Source: Roseococcus sp. SYP-B2431 | GTDB lineage: Bacteria > Pseudomonadota > Alphaproteobacteria > Acetobacterales > Acetobacteraceae | NCBI RefSeq assembly: GCF_004336745.1 | Contig: NZ_SJXD01000029.1 | Span: forward strand, 174,584-238,583 | DNA length: 64,000 bases | Direction: 5' to 3' | Shown: one piece after another, positions 51,947 to 60,916 of the stretch | Layout of the letters: every line of letters begins with the position of its first letter | Numbering within the stretch: position 1 is the stretch's first letter | Program-made: the position numbers and the translations under genes | Notes under the pieces: model-generated | Seen by the model: the letters and a program-made list of their open reading frames with translations, nothing else | The model's database searches: none | What the model was told of the DNA's origin: nothing

Positions 51947-52999
51947 GGCGGCCTTCGCCCGGTTCACCCGCGGCATCACCTCTTCCGCGAAGCGCCGCAT
52001 CTCGGCCTCGAAGGGCTGGAACTGCAGCATGAAGGTCTCGATGCCGGCCTCATGGAAGCGCTTCAGGCGCTCGGCCACCTGGTCGTAGGTGCCGACGAGC
52101 CCCGCCGCCGTGCCGCCATTGGTGCCGACCCGGGCCGACTTCGCCATGGTCTGCTTCATCACCACGGCCTTGTCGGTGTGCACCGCCATCTTGGCCAGCT
52201 GCGGCTTGTCCAGCTCGGCCAGCGCCGCCAGGCGCTCATAGGCCGCCTGCGCCTCGGCTTCGGTCCTGCGGGCGATGACAAAGGCGGAGAGCCCGTAGCG
52301 CAGCGGCTGGTCCCTGCGCGGCCGGCGCGCGAGATCGGCGATCAGCGCCTTCACATCCTCGATCGGCTGGCCGTTGATGAACCACACGTCGCCCTGCGCC
52401 GCCGCCAGCGCGCGCGCCGGCTCGGATTCGCCGCCGATGTAGATGCGCGGGCCGGGGCGCGTCGCGGCCTTGGGCACGATCTGCGCGCCCTGCACCTCGA
52501 AATGCGGGCCCTTGTGGTTCACGAGCTCGCCGCGCATCAGCGGCGCGACGACGGAGAGCCATTCGTCGCCCAGCGTGTAGCGCGCATCGTGCTCGGGGAA
52601 GGGCAGGCCGGCCTTGTCCATCTCGGCCTTGTTCCAGGCGTTCACCAGGTTGATGGCGAAGCGCCCGCCGCTGATCTCCTCGATCTGCAGCGCCATCTTG
52701 GCGAGGACGACGGGATTGTAGAGCAGCGGCTTGATGGCCGCGATGATCTCGATCCGGCTCGTCAGCGCGGCCAGCGCGGCGGAGCCCGTCCAGGCTTCCA
52801 ACTCGCCCAGCGCCGGGTTGTGCGGGTTGAAGGTGTGCTGCGCGACCAGGGTGCTGTCGAATCCCAGCCGCTCGGCCTCCAGGACGAGGTTCCTGTTGCG
52901 CTCCCAGCAGGCGTCGAAGGGCTCCTCCGGATCCTGGCGCGCGGCGCGGCTGCCATGGACCAGCGCCCAGATGCCGAAGCGGGGAGGAAAGTTCGTCAT
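51944..52999 (-). CDS. LLM-class FMN-dependent monooxygenase
   Basis: A 351-residue luciferase-like monooxygenase. Family features are PRFGIWALVHGSRAA, AERLGFDSTLVAQHTFNP, EIIAAIKPLLYNPVVLAKMA and the flavin site GGRFAINLVNAWNKAEMDKAG with IYIGGESEPARALAA. The group includes SsuD, SfnG and RutA, which use reduced FMN to oxidise sulfonates, sulfones or pyrimidines. Substrate cannot be chosen. The flavin reductase at 37.7 kb could supply it but is not adjacent. Confidence 0.88.
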   Translation of the reverse strand: MTNFPPRFGIWALVHGSRAARQDPEEPFDACWERNRNLVLEAERLGFDSTLVAQHTFNPHNPALGELEAWTGSAALAALTSRIEIIAAIKPLLYNPVVLAKMALQIEEISGGRFAINLVNAWNKAEMDKAGLPFPEHDARYTLGDEWLSVVAPLMRGELVNHKGPHFEVQGAQIVPKAATRPGPRIYIGGESEPARALAAAQGDVWFINGQPIEDVKALIADLARRPRRDQPLRYGLSAFVIARRTEAEAQAAYERLAALAELDKPQLAKMAVHTDKAVVMKQTMAKSARVGTNGGTAAGLVGTYDQVAERLKRFHEAGIETFMLQFQPFEAEMRRFAEEVMPRVNRAKAA

Positions 53000-53101
53000 G
53001 GAAGTGGCTCCCGGAAATCCTGCGCCTGCGCGCCTGCCGCCAGGGAACCACCATTCGGCGGGAGCGGGAACCCGCTCCGAGAATCCTTATCAGGACTGAT
53101 T

Positions 53102-53249
53102 GCGGCATTCGGCGATCGCGTCGGCCTTGCGGTGCAAACCGGGCGGCCGGAAGATCGGTCAGTTCAGTCGGGCGCGCCGCACTGCGAGGCGACGATGCGG
53201 CAGGTGCCCTGCGGGCCCTTCGAGCGGCATTCGGCGATCGCGTCGGCCT
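53102..53249. repeat. 26-bp exact direct repeat spanning the DUF4189 3' end
   Basis: The same 26 bases occur at 53102-53127 and 53224-53249. The inner copy encodes ADAIAEC near the C-terminus of the DUF4189 protein. The outer copy lies downstream of its stop and encodes ADAIAEC again, ending in a stop (RNQS). It looks like a remnant of a duplicated 3' end. Confidence 0.7.
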
Positions 53250-53814
53250 CGGCGGCGGCCCGGTTGCCGGCGGAGCCGCCGCTCACGGAGGTGACCGTGT
53301 AGGTGTTCGGATCGGAGGTCATGAAGAGCGCCCCCTGGGCCCGGCGCACGCCCTGGGCCACGGCGCCGCAGGCCTGGGTGAACTCGGCGATGACCCGGCA
53401 GCCCGGGCCGCCGGCGGAGCACCGCCGCTCCGCGGTGCGGAGGGCCGCCAGGCGGTCGCCGTCGCCGATGATCATGCCGAAGGCGCCCGAGGGCGCGCGG
53501 GCGGCGAAGATGACGCCGTAGATGCCCTGGGGCATCGTCACCGCCTCCACCGGCCGGCCGACGCCGCTGAAGGGCTGCGCCTGGGGGCGAGCCTCCTGCC
53601 GCGCCATCGTCGCGGCCAGGCCGCCACCGCAGCGGATGAAGCAGGCCTGGGCGGCGGCCGGGACGGCGCCGGGGCGCGAGGCCTGGACGCGGCAGGCCTC
53701 CCGGCAGGATTGCGCGGCCGCGGCGGAACGGGCCTGGTTTTCGAGCGCCGGCGGCGCCGCGAGGGCCGGGCCGGCGGCGAGGAGCATGATGGCGGTGAGC
53801 AGGATGCGGCGCAT
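53164..53814 (-). CDS. Secreted DUF4189-domain protein
   Basis: A 216-residue exported protein with a signal peptide (MRRILLTAIMLLAAGPALAA) and a cysteine-rich linker (QSCREACRVQASR, AQACFIRCGGG). The DUF4189 domain covers about residues 95-216: GVIFAARAPSGAFGMIIGDG, GGPGCRVIAEFTQACGAVAQ and the closing CRIVASQCGAPD. Such domains come in repeats of about 40 residues with paired cysteines; this one has two. Function is unknown. Confidence 0.8.
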   Translation of the reverse strand: MRRILLTAIMLLAAGPALAAPPALENQARSAAAAQSCREACRVQASRPGAVPAAAQACFIRCGGGLAATMARQEARPQAQPFSGVGRPVEAVTMPQGIYGVIFAARAPSGAFGMIIGDGDRLAALRTAERRCSAGGPGCRVIAEFTQACGAVAQGVRRAQGALFMTSDPNTYTVTSVSGGSAGNRAAAEADAIAECRSKGPQGTCRIVASQCGAPD

Positions 53815-54095
53815 GTGAATCTCCCAGGGCCGGGCTTCGGTGGCGGCGCTTTTGCGGCCCGCGCGTCGCCGGCCGATCGCGCCGCGCCACGGCCTTTGTC
53901 GCGCGCGTCACGCGGTGCGCGCGGAGCCGGATGTCCCTGCTGGCTGCCCCGGGCGCGCTGGGCCTCGCGGGCCGGACCTGCCGGAGCCGCCCAGTTTGAT
54001 GTGGCCGGGCCCCTCCCGCCGCGATAGGCTCTCGCCAAAGAAGCGGCGCCGCCCCGGCAAAGGGCACAGCCCGCCGCACAGGGAGAAGAAGCTCC

Positions 54096-55070
54096 ATGCC
54101 TCGAGGACCGTCCCGGAGAGCCTTGCTGGCCGCGCTCCCGGTGGCTGGGCTGCCCGCCCTGCCGCGCATCGCCCGCGCGGCCTGGCCGGAGCGCCCGATC
54201 CGCATCATCGTCACCTTTCCCGGCGGCACCCAGACCGACATCCTGACGCGGCTCTATTCCGCCCAGCTCTCGCAGCGGCTGGGCCAGCCGGTGGTCATCG
54301 ACAACCGCGGCGGCGGCCAGGGGCAGATCGGCATCCGCGCCGCGCTCTCCGCGCCCGCCGACGGGCATACGCTCGTGATGGTCGGCGTCAGCACCGGGGC
54401 CAGCGCGCCGCATATGATCAAGGACCTCAGCTACGACCCGCGGCGCGACCTCGTGCCCATCTCGATGATCGCCGAGGCCCCCTATCTCTTCGCCTGCGAC
54501 CCCCGCCTGCCGGTGCACAGCCTCCCCGAGCTGATCGCCTATGCGAAGGCGCGGCCCGGCCAGCTCAATTTCGGCCATGGCGCGCCGAGCCGGCAGATCG
54601 TCGGCCTGCTGATGGCGCGGCAGGCCGGGATCGAGGTGGTGGACGTCGCCTATCGCGGCCAGCCCGAGGCGCTGAACGACACGATCAGCGGCCGGCTCAG
54701 CTTCACCATCTCCGACCTCGGCGACGCGCTGGTGCAGGCGCGGGAGGGGCGCGTGCGGGCGCTGGCCGTCTCCACCGCCACACGCTCGGCGCTGGCCCCG
54801 GAGATTCCGCCCGTCGCCGACACGCTGCCCGGCTTCTCGATGTCCGTCTGGTTCATGCTGGCCGGCGCGGCCGGCACGCCGCCGGAGGTGGTGCGGCGAC
54901 TGAACGGGGAGCTCGCCACCATCCTGGCCGATCCGGAGCTGCGCGCGAGGCTCGCGCCGCAGGGGCTGGAGGTGCGCAGCCTGGAGCCGGCAAGGCTCGC
55001 CGAGTTCCTGGCCGACGAGATCGAGAACTGGGGACGCGTGGTGCGGACCCTGGGGATCACGCCGCAATAG
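54096..55070 (+). CDS. Bug/TctC-family periplasmic substrate-binding receptor
   Basis: A 324-residue receptor with a Tat-like signal (MPRGPSRRALLAALPVAGLP). It diverges more than the others: IIVTFPGGTQTDILTRLYSA replaces the VPFxxGG box, and SAPADGHTLVMVGVSTGAS follows. The hinge is VDVAYRGQPEALNDTISGRL. The 281-bp upstream gap after the DUF4189 gene holds no other gene. Changes in the first binding loop suggest a different ligand from the other receptors here. Confidence 0.9.
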   Translation: MPRGPSRRALLAALPVAGLPALPRIARAAWPERPIRIIVTFPGGTQTDILTRLYSAQLSQRLGQPVVIDNRGGGQGQIGIRAALSAPADGHTLVMVGVSTGASAPHMIKDLSYDPRRDLVPISMIAEAPYLFACDPRLPVHSLPELIAYAKARPGQLNFGHGAPSRQIVGLLMARQAGIEVVDVAYRGQPEALNDTISGRLSFTISDLGDALVQAREGRVRALAVSTATRSALAPEIPPVADTLPGFSMSVWFMLAGAAGTPPEVVRRLNGELATILADPELRARLAPQGLEVRSLEPARLAEFLADEIENWGRVVRTLGITPQ

Positions 55071-55125
55071 GGGGGTGATGCCGGCGCGGACCGCCGATTC
55101 GCGGGTGACGGGCCCGGAGGGAAAA

Positions 55126-55201
<76 letters not shown>

Positions 55202-55216
55202 GCCGAGGCGCGGTTT

Positions 55217-56212
55217 CTACCGATCCTGCGGCGCTTGTCCAGCCCCCGGGGCGATGGCTGCCATGCCGAGCGGAAATTTTCCGCCGCCGGCGGGGCGTTC
55301 CTGCACGTAGGCCGGCCAGGCGAGCCCCGTCACGCGGCCGCGCAACCCGCGCAAAAGCGCCAATCCTTCCTCGACCGGCACGTGGAATCGCGCGGTGCCG
55401 GGGGCCGGATCGAGCTGATGCAGGTAATAGGGCTTCACCCGGTGCCGCAGCATCGCGCGGAAGAGATCCTCCAGCGCCGATTCGCTGTCGTTCACGCCGC
55501 GCAGCAGCACCGACTGGCCGAGCAGCACCACCCCCGCGCCGTGCAGCGTGCGCAGCGCCGCCTCCGATTCGGCGGAGAACTCGGCCGCGTGGTTGGCATG
55601 GACGCAGAGGTAGAGCGGCCGCTCCAGCGTCAGCGCCCGCAGCATGGCCGCGTCGATCCGCCCGGGATCGGCGACCGGCACGCGCGAATGGATGCGCAGG
55701 GTCTCCAGATGCGGGATGGCCGCCAGCCGCGCCAGGAGCCGCTCCAGCCGGCGCGGCGAGAGCATCAGCGGGTCGCCGCCGGTCAGGATGGCTTCGCGGA
55801 CCTGCGGGGTGCGCTCGAACCAGTCCAGCGCGGCGTCCAGCTCCGCCTCGGAGAGCAGCCCGCCATCCGGCCCCACGGCCTCGCGCCGGAAGCAGAAGCG
55901 GCAATAGACCGGGCAGGCCAGCAGCGGCTTCAGCAGCGCGCGGTCCGGGTAGCGGTGGACCACGCCCTTGATCGGCGTGAAGGGCGCGTCGGCCGTCGGG
56001 TCGTCGAGCTCGTGGGGGGCGGTGACCAGTTCCTCCGGCTCGGGGAGGTACTGGCGGGCGAGGGGGGCGCCGTGCTCGCGGATCAGCCGGCCTGCCAGCG
56101 GCGTGACCGAGATGGAATAGCGCCGCGCGACCGCGTCGATCGCCGGCACGGCATCGCGCGCGATCAGGCCGGCTTCGGCCAGATCCCCGGCGGATCGGAG
56201 GGTGCGTTGCAT
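55217..56212 (-). CDS. epmB: EF-P beta-lysylation radical-SAM enzyme
   Basis: A 331-residue radical-SAM aminomutase of the EpmB/KamA group, which isomerises alpha-lysine to beta-lysine for EF-P. The cluster motif is CPVYCRFCFRRE (Cys100, 104, 107). Substrate and SAM blocks are AILTGGDPLMLSP, LRIHSRVPVADPGRI, LCVHANHAAEFS and PYYLHQLDPAPGT. It is shorter than lysine 2,3-aminomutase (about 410-420) and lacks its C-terminal zinc site, which supports EpmB. It is divergent from epmA, 38 bp apart. Confidence 0.92.
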   Translation of the reverse strand: MQRTLRSAGDLAEAGLIARDAVPAIDAVARRYSISVTPLAGRLIREHGAPLARQYLPEPEELVTAPHELDDPTADAPFTPIKGVVHRYPDRALLKPLLACPVYCRFCFRREAVGPDGGLLSEAELDAALDWFERTPQVREAILTGGDPLMLSPRRLERLLARLAAIPHLETLRIHSRVPVADPGRIDAAMLRALTLERPLYLCVHANHAAEFSAESEAALRTLHGAGVVLLGQSVLLRGVNDSESALEDLFRAMLRHRVKPYYLHQLDPAPGTARFHVPVEEGLALLRGLRGRVTGLAWPAYVQERPAGGGKFPLGMAAIAPGAGQAPQDR

Positions 56213-56250
56213 GGCGGGGCAGGCTCTGCCCTGATAAGCCCCGGGATGCA

Positions 56251-57276
56251 ATGCCGAACCCATCGCCCCCCTGGCATCCCGATAGCCTCGCCACGCGCCT
56301 GCCCTTCCTGGAGGCCCGCAGCCGTCTGACCGCCGGGACGCGGCGGTGGTTCGCCGCCCGCGGCTATCGCGAGGTGGAGACGCCCTGCCTCGTCCCCGCC
56401 CCGGGCATGGAGGTGCATCTGCGCGGATTCTCGGCCGAATTCGACCCGCATCTGGGCCAGGGCGAGCGCCGCAAGCTCTGGCTGCGCACCTCGCCGGAGC
56501 TGGCGCTGAAGCGGCTGCTGGTGGGCGGCGCCGGGCCGGTCTTCGAGCTGGCGCGGGTCTGGCGCAATGGCGAGATCGGCAGCCGCCACGCGCCCGAATT
56601 CACCATGCTGGAATGGTACTGCCCGGGCCTCGCCCTCGACGGGCTCATGGACGAGGCGGAGGCGCTGCTGCGCCATCTCTGCCCGCGCCGGGTGGCGCAT
56701 GAGGGGGTGACGACCGATCTCGCTCTGCCCTTCGAGCGCATCACCGTCGCCGAGGCCTTCCACAAATGGGTGGGCCTGGATGTGCTGGCCTCCATCCGGG
56801 AGGACGGCACGGGGGACGGCGCGGCGCTCGGCGCGCGCGGCGACGAGAGCTGGGAGGAGGCCTTCTTCCGCCTCCTGCTGGAGCACGTGGAGCCGCGCCT
56901 CGGCCGCGAGCGCGCCAGCTTCCTCACCCATTGGCCGGCGCCCCAGGCGGCCCTGGCCCGGCGCGACCCGGCCGATCCCCGCGTGGCGCTGCGCTTCGAG
57001 CTCTTCGCCGGCGGGATCGAGCTGGCCAATGCCTTCGACGAGCTGACCGACTCCGGGGAGCAGGCCGCCCGCTTCGCCCATGACGTGGCCGAGCGCGAGC
57101 GGCTCTACGGCGCGGAGAATTCCTGGCCGGTGGATGCCGATTTCCTGGCCGCGCTCACGCAGGGGATGCCCGCGGGCTCCGGTATCGCCTTGGGCTTCGA
57201 CCGGCTGGCGATGCTGGCGGGCGGGGCGCGGCGGATCGAGGACGTTCTCTGGCTCGGCGGGTTCCCGTATCTCTAG
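56251..57276 (+). CDS. epmA: Elongation factor P--(R)-beta-lysine ligase
   Basis: A 341-residue class II synthetase paralog (GenX/PoxA) that attaches (R)-beta-lysine to a lysine of EF-P. It resembles a lysyl-tRNA synthetase catalytic core without the anticodon domain: GYREVETPCLVPAPGMEVHL, ELARVWRNGEIGSRHAPEFT and the ending GSGIALGFDRLAMLAGGARR. The paired divergent epmB makes the assignment firm. The efp gene itself is not in the window. Confidence 0.94.
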   Translation: MPNPSPPWHPDSLATRLPFLEARSRLTAGTRRWFAARGYREVETPCLVPAPGMEVHLRGFSAEFDPHLGQGERRKLWLRTSPELALKRLLVGGAGPVFELARVWRNGEIGSRHAPEFTMLEWYCPGLALDGLMDEAEALLRHLCPRRVAHEGVTTDLALPFERITVAEAFHKWVGLDVLASIREDGTGDGAALGARGDESWEEAFFRLLLEHVEPRLGRERASFLTHWPAPQAALARRDPADPRVALRFELFAGGIELANAFDELTDSGEQAARFAHDVAERERLYGAENSWPVDADFLAALTQGMPAGSGIALGFDRLAMLAGGARRIEDVLWLGGFPYL

Positions 57277-57418
57277 CCCGCGCCCATCGTCCGGCAGGTG
57301 CCCGAGCCTGTAAGATCCGGCCGCGCCGCCCTCCCGCGACGCGACGGACGCGACAATCCCCCGCCTCCGCGCCGCGCGCCCCGTGGCATAGAGCGGCCAC
57401 CGAACGGAGAAGCCTCCG

Positions 57419-58645
57419 ATGCGCGTTCCCATGGTGCCCGCGGCACACCCCGCCTATCGCTGGATCGTCGTGGCCTCGGCCGCCGCCATGCTCGCCGTGG
57501 TCATGGGGCAGCTCGTCAACGGGCTTTCCGCCTTCTTCATCCCGCTGGAGCAGGAGTTCGGCTGGTCGCGCGGCCAGATCGCGCTGATCAACACGATCGG
57601 GCTGGTGGGCGTGGCCCTGGGCGGGATCGTCATGGGCCGCGTGGCCGACCGCGCCGGTATCCGCACCGTCTGCCTGACCGCCGCGCTGGCGGTGGGCCTC
57701 TGCGTGAGCGCGGCCGCCTGGGCGGACCGGCTCTGGCAGTTCTACCTGCTCTTCTTCCTGGCCGGGGCGCTCGGCGCGGGCGCGCTCTTCGGGCCGGTCA
57801 TCGCCGCTGTCGGCAACTGGTTCCCGGCCGGGGCCGGGCTGGCCATCGGCATCGCCTCGGCGGGCCAGGCGATCGGGCAGGGCGGGGTGCCCTTCGTCGC
57901 GGCCTTCCTCATCGAGGCCCTAGGCTGGCGGGGCGCGATGCTGGCGCTCGGGCTGGCCTCGCTGGCCGCGCTGCTGCCCCTGGCGCTGGCGATGCGCGAG
58001 CCGCCGCCGGCTGCCCCGGCGGCGACACCACGCCAGGCCGCCACGGCCGCGGCGCCGGTCCCGGACCTGCCGCCGGGGCTGGTGCTCGTGACGCTGAGCG
58101 CGGCGGTGCTCTTCTGCTGCACCTGCATGGCCGTGCCGCTCATGCATCTGGTGCCGCTGATCCAGGGCTACTGCATCTCGGGCTCGGATGCGGGCGGGGT
58201 GCTCTTCGTCATGCTCATCGCCGCCATCGCCGGCCGCGTGGCCTTCGGCAAGCTGGCCGACATGATCGGGCCGATCGGCGCCTATCTGACCGCCTCGCTC
58301 TGGCAGACGGTGGGCGTCTTCACCTTCACCCAGATCCGCGACCTTTCGATGTTCTACCTCTTCGCGCCCATCTACGGCTTCGGCTATGCCGGCGTCATGA
58401 CCGGGGTGCTGGTCACGGCGCGCGCCCTGGTCCCCGCGCGGCACCGCGCCATGCACATGGGCATCATCCTGGCCTTCGGCTGGCTCGGCCATGCGCTGGG
58501 CGGCTACCAGGGCGGGCTCTTCTTCGACCTCACGGGCAGCTACACCGTCAGCTATGCCAATGCCGCCGTGGCGGGGCTCGTCAACCTGCTGATCGTCGGC
58601 TCCCTACTGACCGCCGTCCGGCACCGGGCACCGGCGCCCGCGTGA
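57419..58645 (+). CDS. MFS transporter (monocarboxylate/OFA-like)
   Basis: A 408-residue twelve-helix carrier. The first half begins RWIVVASAAAMLAVVMGQLV, with the loop motif GRVADRAGIRTV between helices 2 and 3 and FFIPLEQEFGWSRGQIALIN before it. The second half has RVAFGKLADMIGPIGAYLTA. This is the oxalate/formate or monocarboxylate antiporter pattern. It is followed, convergently, by a D-carbamoylase-like gene, so it may import or export a related amide or acid, but that link is weak. Confidence 0.86.
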   Translation: MRVPMVPAAHPAYRWIVVASAAAMLAVVMGQLVNGLSAFFIPLEQEFGWSRGQIALINTIGLVGVALGGIVMGRVADRAGIRTVCLTAALAVGLCVSAAAWADRLWQFYLLFFLAGALGAGALFGPVIAAVGNWFPAGAGLAIGIASAGQAIGQGGVPFVAAFLIEALGWRGAMLALGLASLAALLPLALAMREPPPAAPAATPRQAATAAAPVPDLPPGLVLVTLSAAVLFCCTCMAVPLMHLVPLIQGYCISGSDAGGVLFVMLIAAIAGRVAFGKLADMIGPIGAYLTASLWQTVGVFTFTQIRDLSMFYLFAPIYGFGYAGVMTGVLVTARALVPARHRAMHMGIILAFGWLGHALGGYQGGLFFDLTGSYTVSYANAAVAGLVNLLIVGSLLTAVRHRAPAPA

Positions 58646-58667
58646 TCCGCGCGAGCCCGCCGAAGCG

Positions 58668-59627
58668 TCAGGCCGGCGTCCAGCTCTTCGGCGGCTCGCT
58701 GCCCACCTGCTCCAGGATGCGCCCATAGGCCTCCGGGCGCCGGTGCGCGGCGAAGTTGAAGATGGTGGTCCGGCCGAGCGTGCAGGCGTCGAGGTCGCAA
58801 TCGGCCGTGATCAGCTCGTCGCCCCAGGTGGTGGCCTGGGCCATGATCTCGCCCGAGGGGTTCACGATGATCGAATGGCCGAAGAGCTCGTGCCCGTCCT
58901 CGGTGCCGCCCTTGGCCGTGCCCACGCCGAAGCAGGCATTCTGGTAGCAGCCCGAGCGGATCGAGAGATGCGAGTGCTCGACGCGCAGGTGGTGCGCCTC
59001 GAAGCCGCGATTGTCCATGTTGAGGCTGGGCGTGTTGTAGCCGAGCATCACGACCTCGACCTGCTGCAGCCCCATGACGCGCCAGGCCTCGGGCCAGCGG
59101 CGGTCGTTGCAGATCATCATGCCGATATTGGCCTCCTGCGTGCCGAGCGGCGTGCGGATGACCGGGAAGCCGAGGTTGCCCACCTCGAAGTAGCGCTTCT
59201 CCAAGTGCTGCACCTTGCGGATCGGGTCGTACTCCTTGTGCCCGGGCAGGTGGACCTTGCGGTACTTCAGCACGACCTCGCCCGAGGGATGGACGTAGAT
59301 CGCGGTATTGTAGCGGTGGCCGTCCGGCGTCTTCTCGGCATAGCCGAGGTGGAAGCCGATCCCGTACTTCTTCGCGGCCTCGAAGAGCGGCGCCGTCTCG
59401 TTGGAGGGCATCGCATGCTCGTACCAGTTGTCGGCCTTGGAGATGTCCTCCTCGTACCAGCGCGGGAAGAAGGTGGTCAGCGCCAGCTCGGGGAAGACCA
59501 CGACCTCGACGCCGCGCCGATGAGCGCGCTCCATGAGGCGCACCATGCGGCCGACGGCGACGTCGCGCCCTTCGGCCTTCTGGATGGGGCCGAGCTGGGC
59601 GGCGGCGAGGGTGACGAGGCGGGGCAT
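58668..59627 (-). CDS. N-carbamoyl-D-amino-acid hydrolase-like nitrilase
   Basis: A 319-residue nitrilase-fold amidase very like Agrobacterium D-carbamoylase, which hydrolyses N-carbamoyl-D-amino acids to D-amino acids. The triad is Glu47 (VVFPELALTTFFPRWYEED), Lys124 (KYRKVHLPGHKEYD) and Cys173 (GMMICNDRRWPEAWRVMG). GYNTPSLN and YQNACFGV agree. No hydantoinase or racemase is near, so the physiological substrate could be another carbamoyl compound. A wrong-strand frame through it is a shadow. Confidence 0.88.
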   Translation of the reverse strand: MPRLVTLAAAQLGPIQKAEGRDVAVGRMVRLMERAHRRGVEVVVFPELALTTFFPRWYEEDISKADNWYEHAMPSNETAPLFEAAKKYGIGFHLGYAEKTPDGHRYNTAIYVHPSGEVVLKYRKVHLPGHKEYDPIRKVQHLEKRYFEVGNLGFPVIRTPLGTQEANIGMMICNDRRWPEAWRVMGLQQVEVVMLGYNTPSLNMDNRGFEAHHLRVEHSHLSIRSGCYQNACFGVGTAKGGTEDGHELFGHSIIVNPSGEIMAQATTWGDELITADCDLDACTLGRTTIFNFAAHRRPEAYGRILEQVGSEPPKSWTPA

Positions 59628-59705
59628 GGTCCTGGCTCCGGAAGTTGTGCGGGGCGCAGGATCGCGGGGGAGATGGCGCGGCGCAAGGCGCGGCCAGGAA
59701 TCCCG

Positions 59706-60863
59706 CTACGCGAGCGTGGTGATCGCCCGCTCGACGGCCGCGAAATGCGCCTCCCAGCTCGGCGGATGCCAGCCCGGGATCCGCGCCAGCTGCGCGGCGC
59801 GGCGTGGGCTGTCCGGCTCGGCATAGTCCAGGATCGCCTCGCGCCAGCCGGGTCCGTCCAGCGGATCGACGAAATCCGGCACGCCATCGCCCAGCTCGCG
59901 CAGGGAGGGGATGTCCGAGCAGATGGCCGGCACGCCCATGGTCAGCGCCTCGGCCAGCGGGATGCCGTAGCCCTCGACGAAGGTGGGGAAGAGCAGGGCG
60001 CAGGCGCCGCGCAGCAGGGCGGCGGTCTGTCCGTCGTCCAGGCGCCCGGCTTCCTCGACCTGGCCGCGGAAGGCGGTGTGGCGGTCGAGCAGGCGGCAGG
60101 CCGCCTCCGATTCCCAGCCGCGCCGGCCGATGATGACCAGCCGCGGACCCTTCGGCATCTCCCGCCAGAGGTTGAGCAGCAGCAGGTGGTTCTTGCGCGG
60201 CTCGATGGTGCCGAGCGTGACGAAATAGGGCTCGGCCGGCGGCGCGATCGCGCCCGGCGGGCAGGCGGCGATATCCGTGCCGAAGCGGACGAGGTGCATC
60301 GGCGGCAGCGTCCGGCCCGGATGCAGCGCGGCCAGCGTGTCGCCCGTGGCGCGGGAGCTGATCAGCACGGCGTCGGCCAGTTCCAGGATGGTCTCGATCC
60401 GCTTTGGATGGCGCTCGATCTGCTTCCGGCTGGTGAATTCCGGATGGGTGATGGGGATGAGGTCGTGCAGCATCGGCAGGAAGCGCGCGCCCTCCGCCTT
60501 CAGCGCGGCGATCGGCGCGGCCTCGTGCAGCCCGGCATGCGAGACGATGATGAAGACGCGGCCCGGCGCGGCGGCGATCCGGCGGGTGAGCCGCGTGCGG
60601 CCGACGGCGCCGGCCAGCGCGGCATAGCCGGCGCCGGCCAGGGCCTTGGCCTCAGCCCGCGAATCCTTCAGCAGGGCCGCGACGAGGCCGAGGGCGAGGT
60701 CGCGCGGGAGCTCGGTGTAGAAGCCCCAGGGGCTCTGGCCCGTGAAGCTGCAGGCACGGCCGGCAAAATGCCGCGCATAGGCGAGCTCGACCCGGTCGAT
60801 CCCGGCGGCGATGCCGCGCCAGCCCGCGGCCAGCAGCCGGGAGAGATCGAGAATGACGTGCAA
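59706..60863 (-). CDS. Glycosyltransferase (GT4 type)
   Basis: A 385-residue GT-B glycosyltransferase. The donor half has PYFVTLGTIEPRKNHLLLLN, RLVIIGRRGWESEAACRLLD and LLFPTFVEGYGIPLAEALTM, the E-x7-E-type motif of GT4 enzymes. The start is TTG (60861-60863), with AAAAGG six bases upstream. It lies 53 bp after a KpsS-like gene on the same strand. The product could be a capsule or other surface polysaccharide; other capsule genes are absent. Confidence 0.88.
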   Translation of the reverse strand: MHVILDLSRLLAAGWRGIAAGIDRVELAYARHFAGRACSFTGQSPWGFYTELPRDLALGLVAALLKDSRAEAKALAGAGYAALAGAVGRTRLTRRIAAAPGRVFIIVSHAGLHEAAPIAALKAEGARFLPMLHDLIPITHPEFTSRKQIERHPKRIETILELADAVLISSRATGDTLAALHPGRTLPPMHLVRFGTDIAACPPGAIAPPAEPYFVTLGTIEPRKNHLLLLNLWREMPKGPRLVIIGRRGWESEAACRLLDRHTAFRGQVEEAGRLDDGQTAALLRGACALLFPTFVEGYGIPLAEALTMGVPAICSDIPSLRELGDGVPDFVDPLDGPGWREAILDYAEPDSPRRAAQLARIPGWHPPSWEAHFAAVERAITTLA

Positions 60864-60916
60864 TCACCGGCCTTTTGGGAGCTGTCGCGCGCTTTTCCGG
60901 GCCGCGTTCCGCCCTG

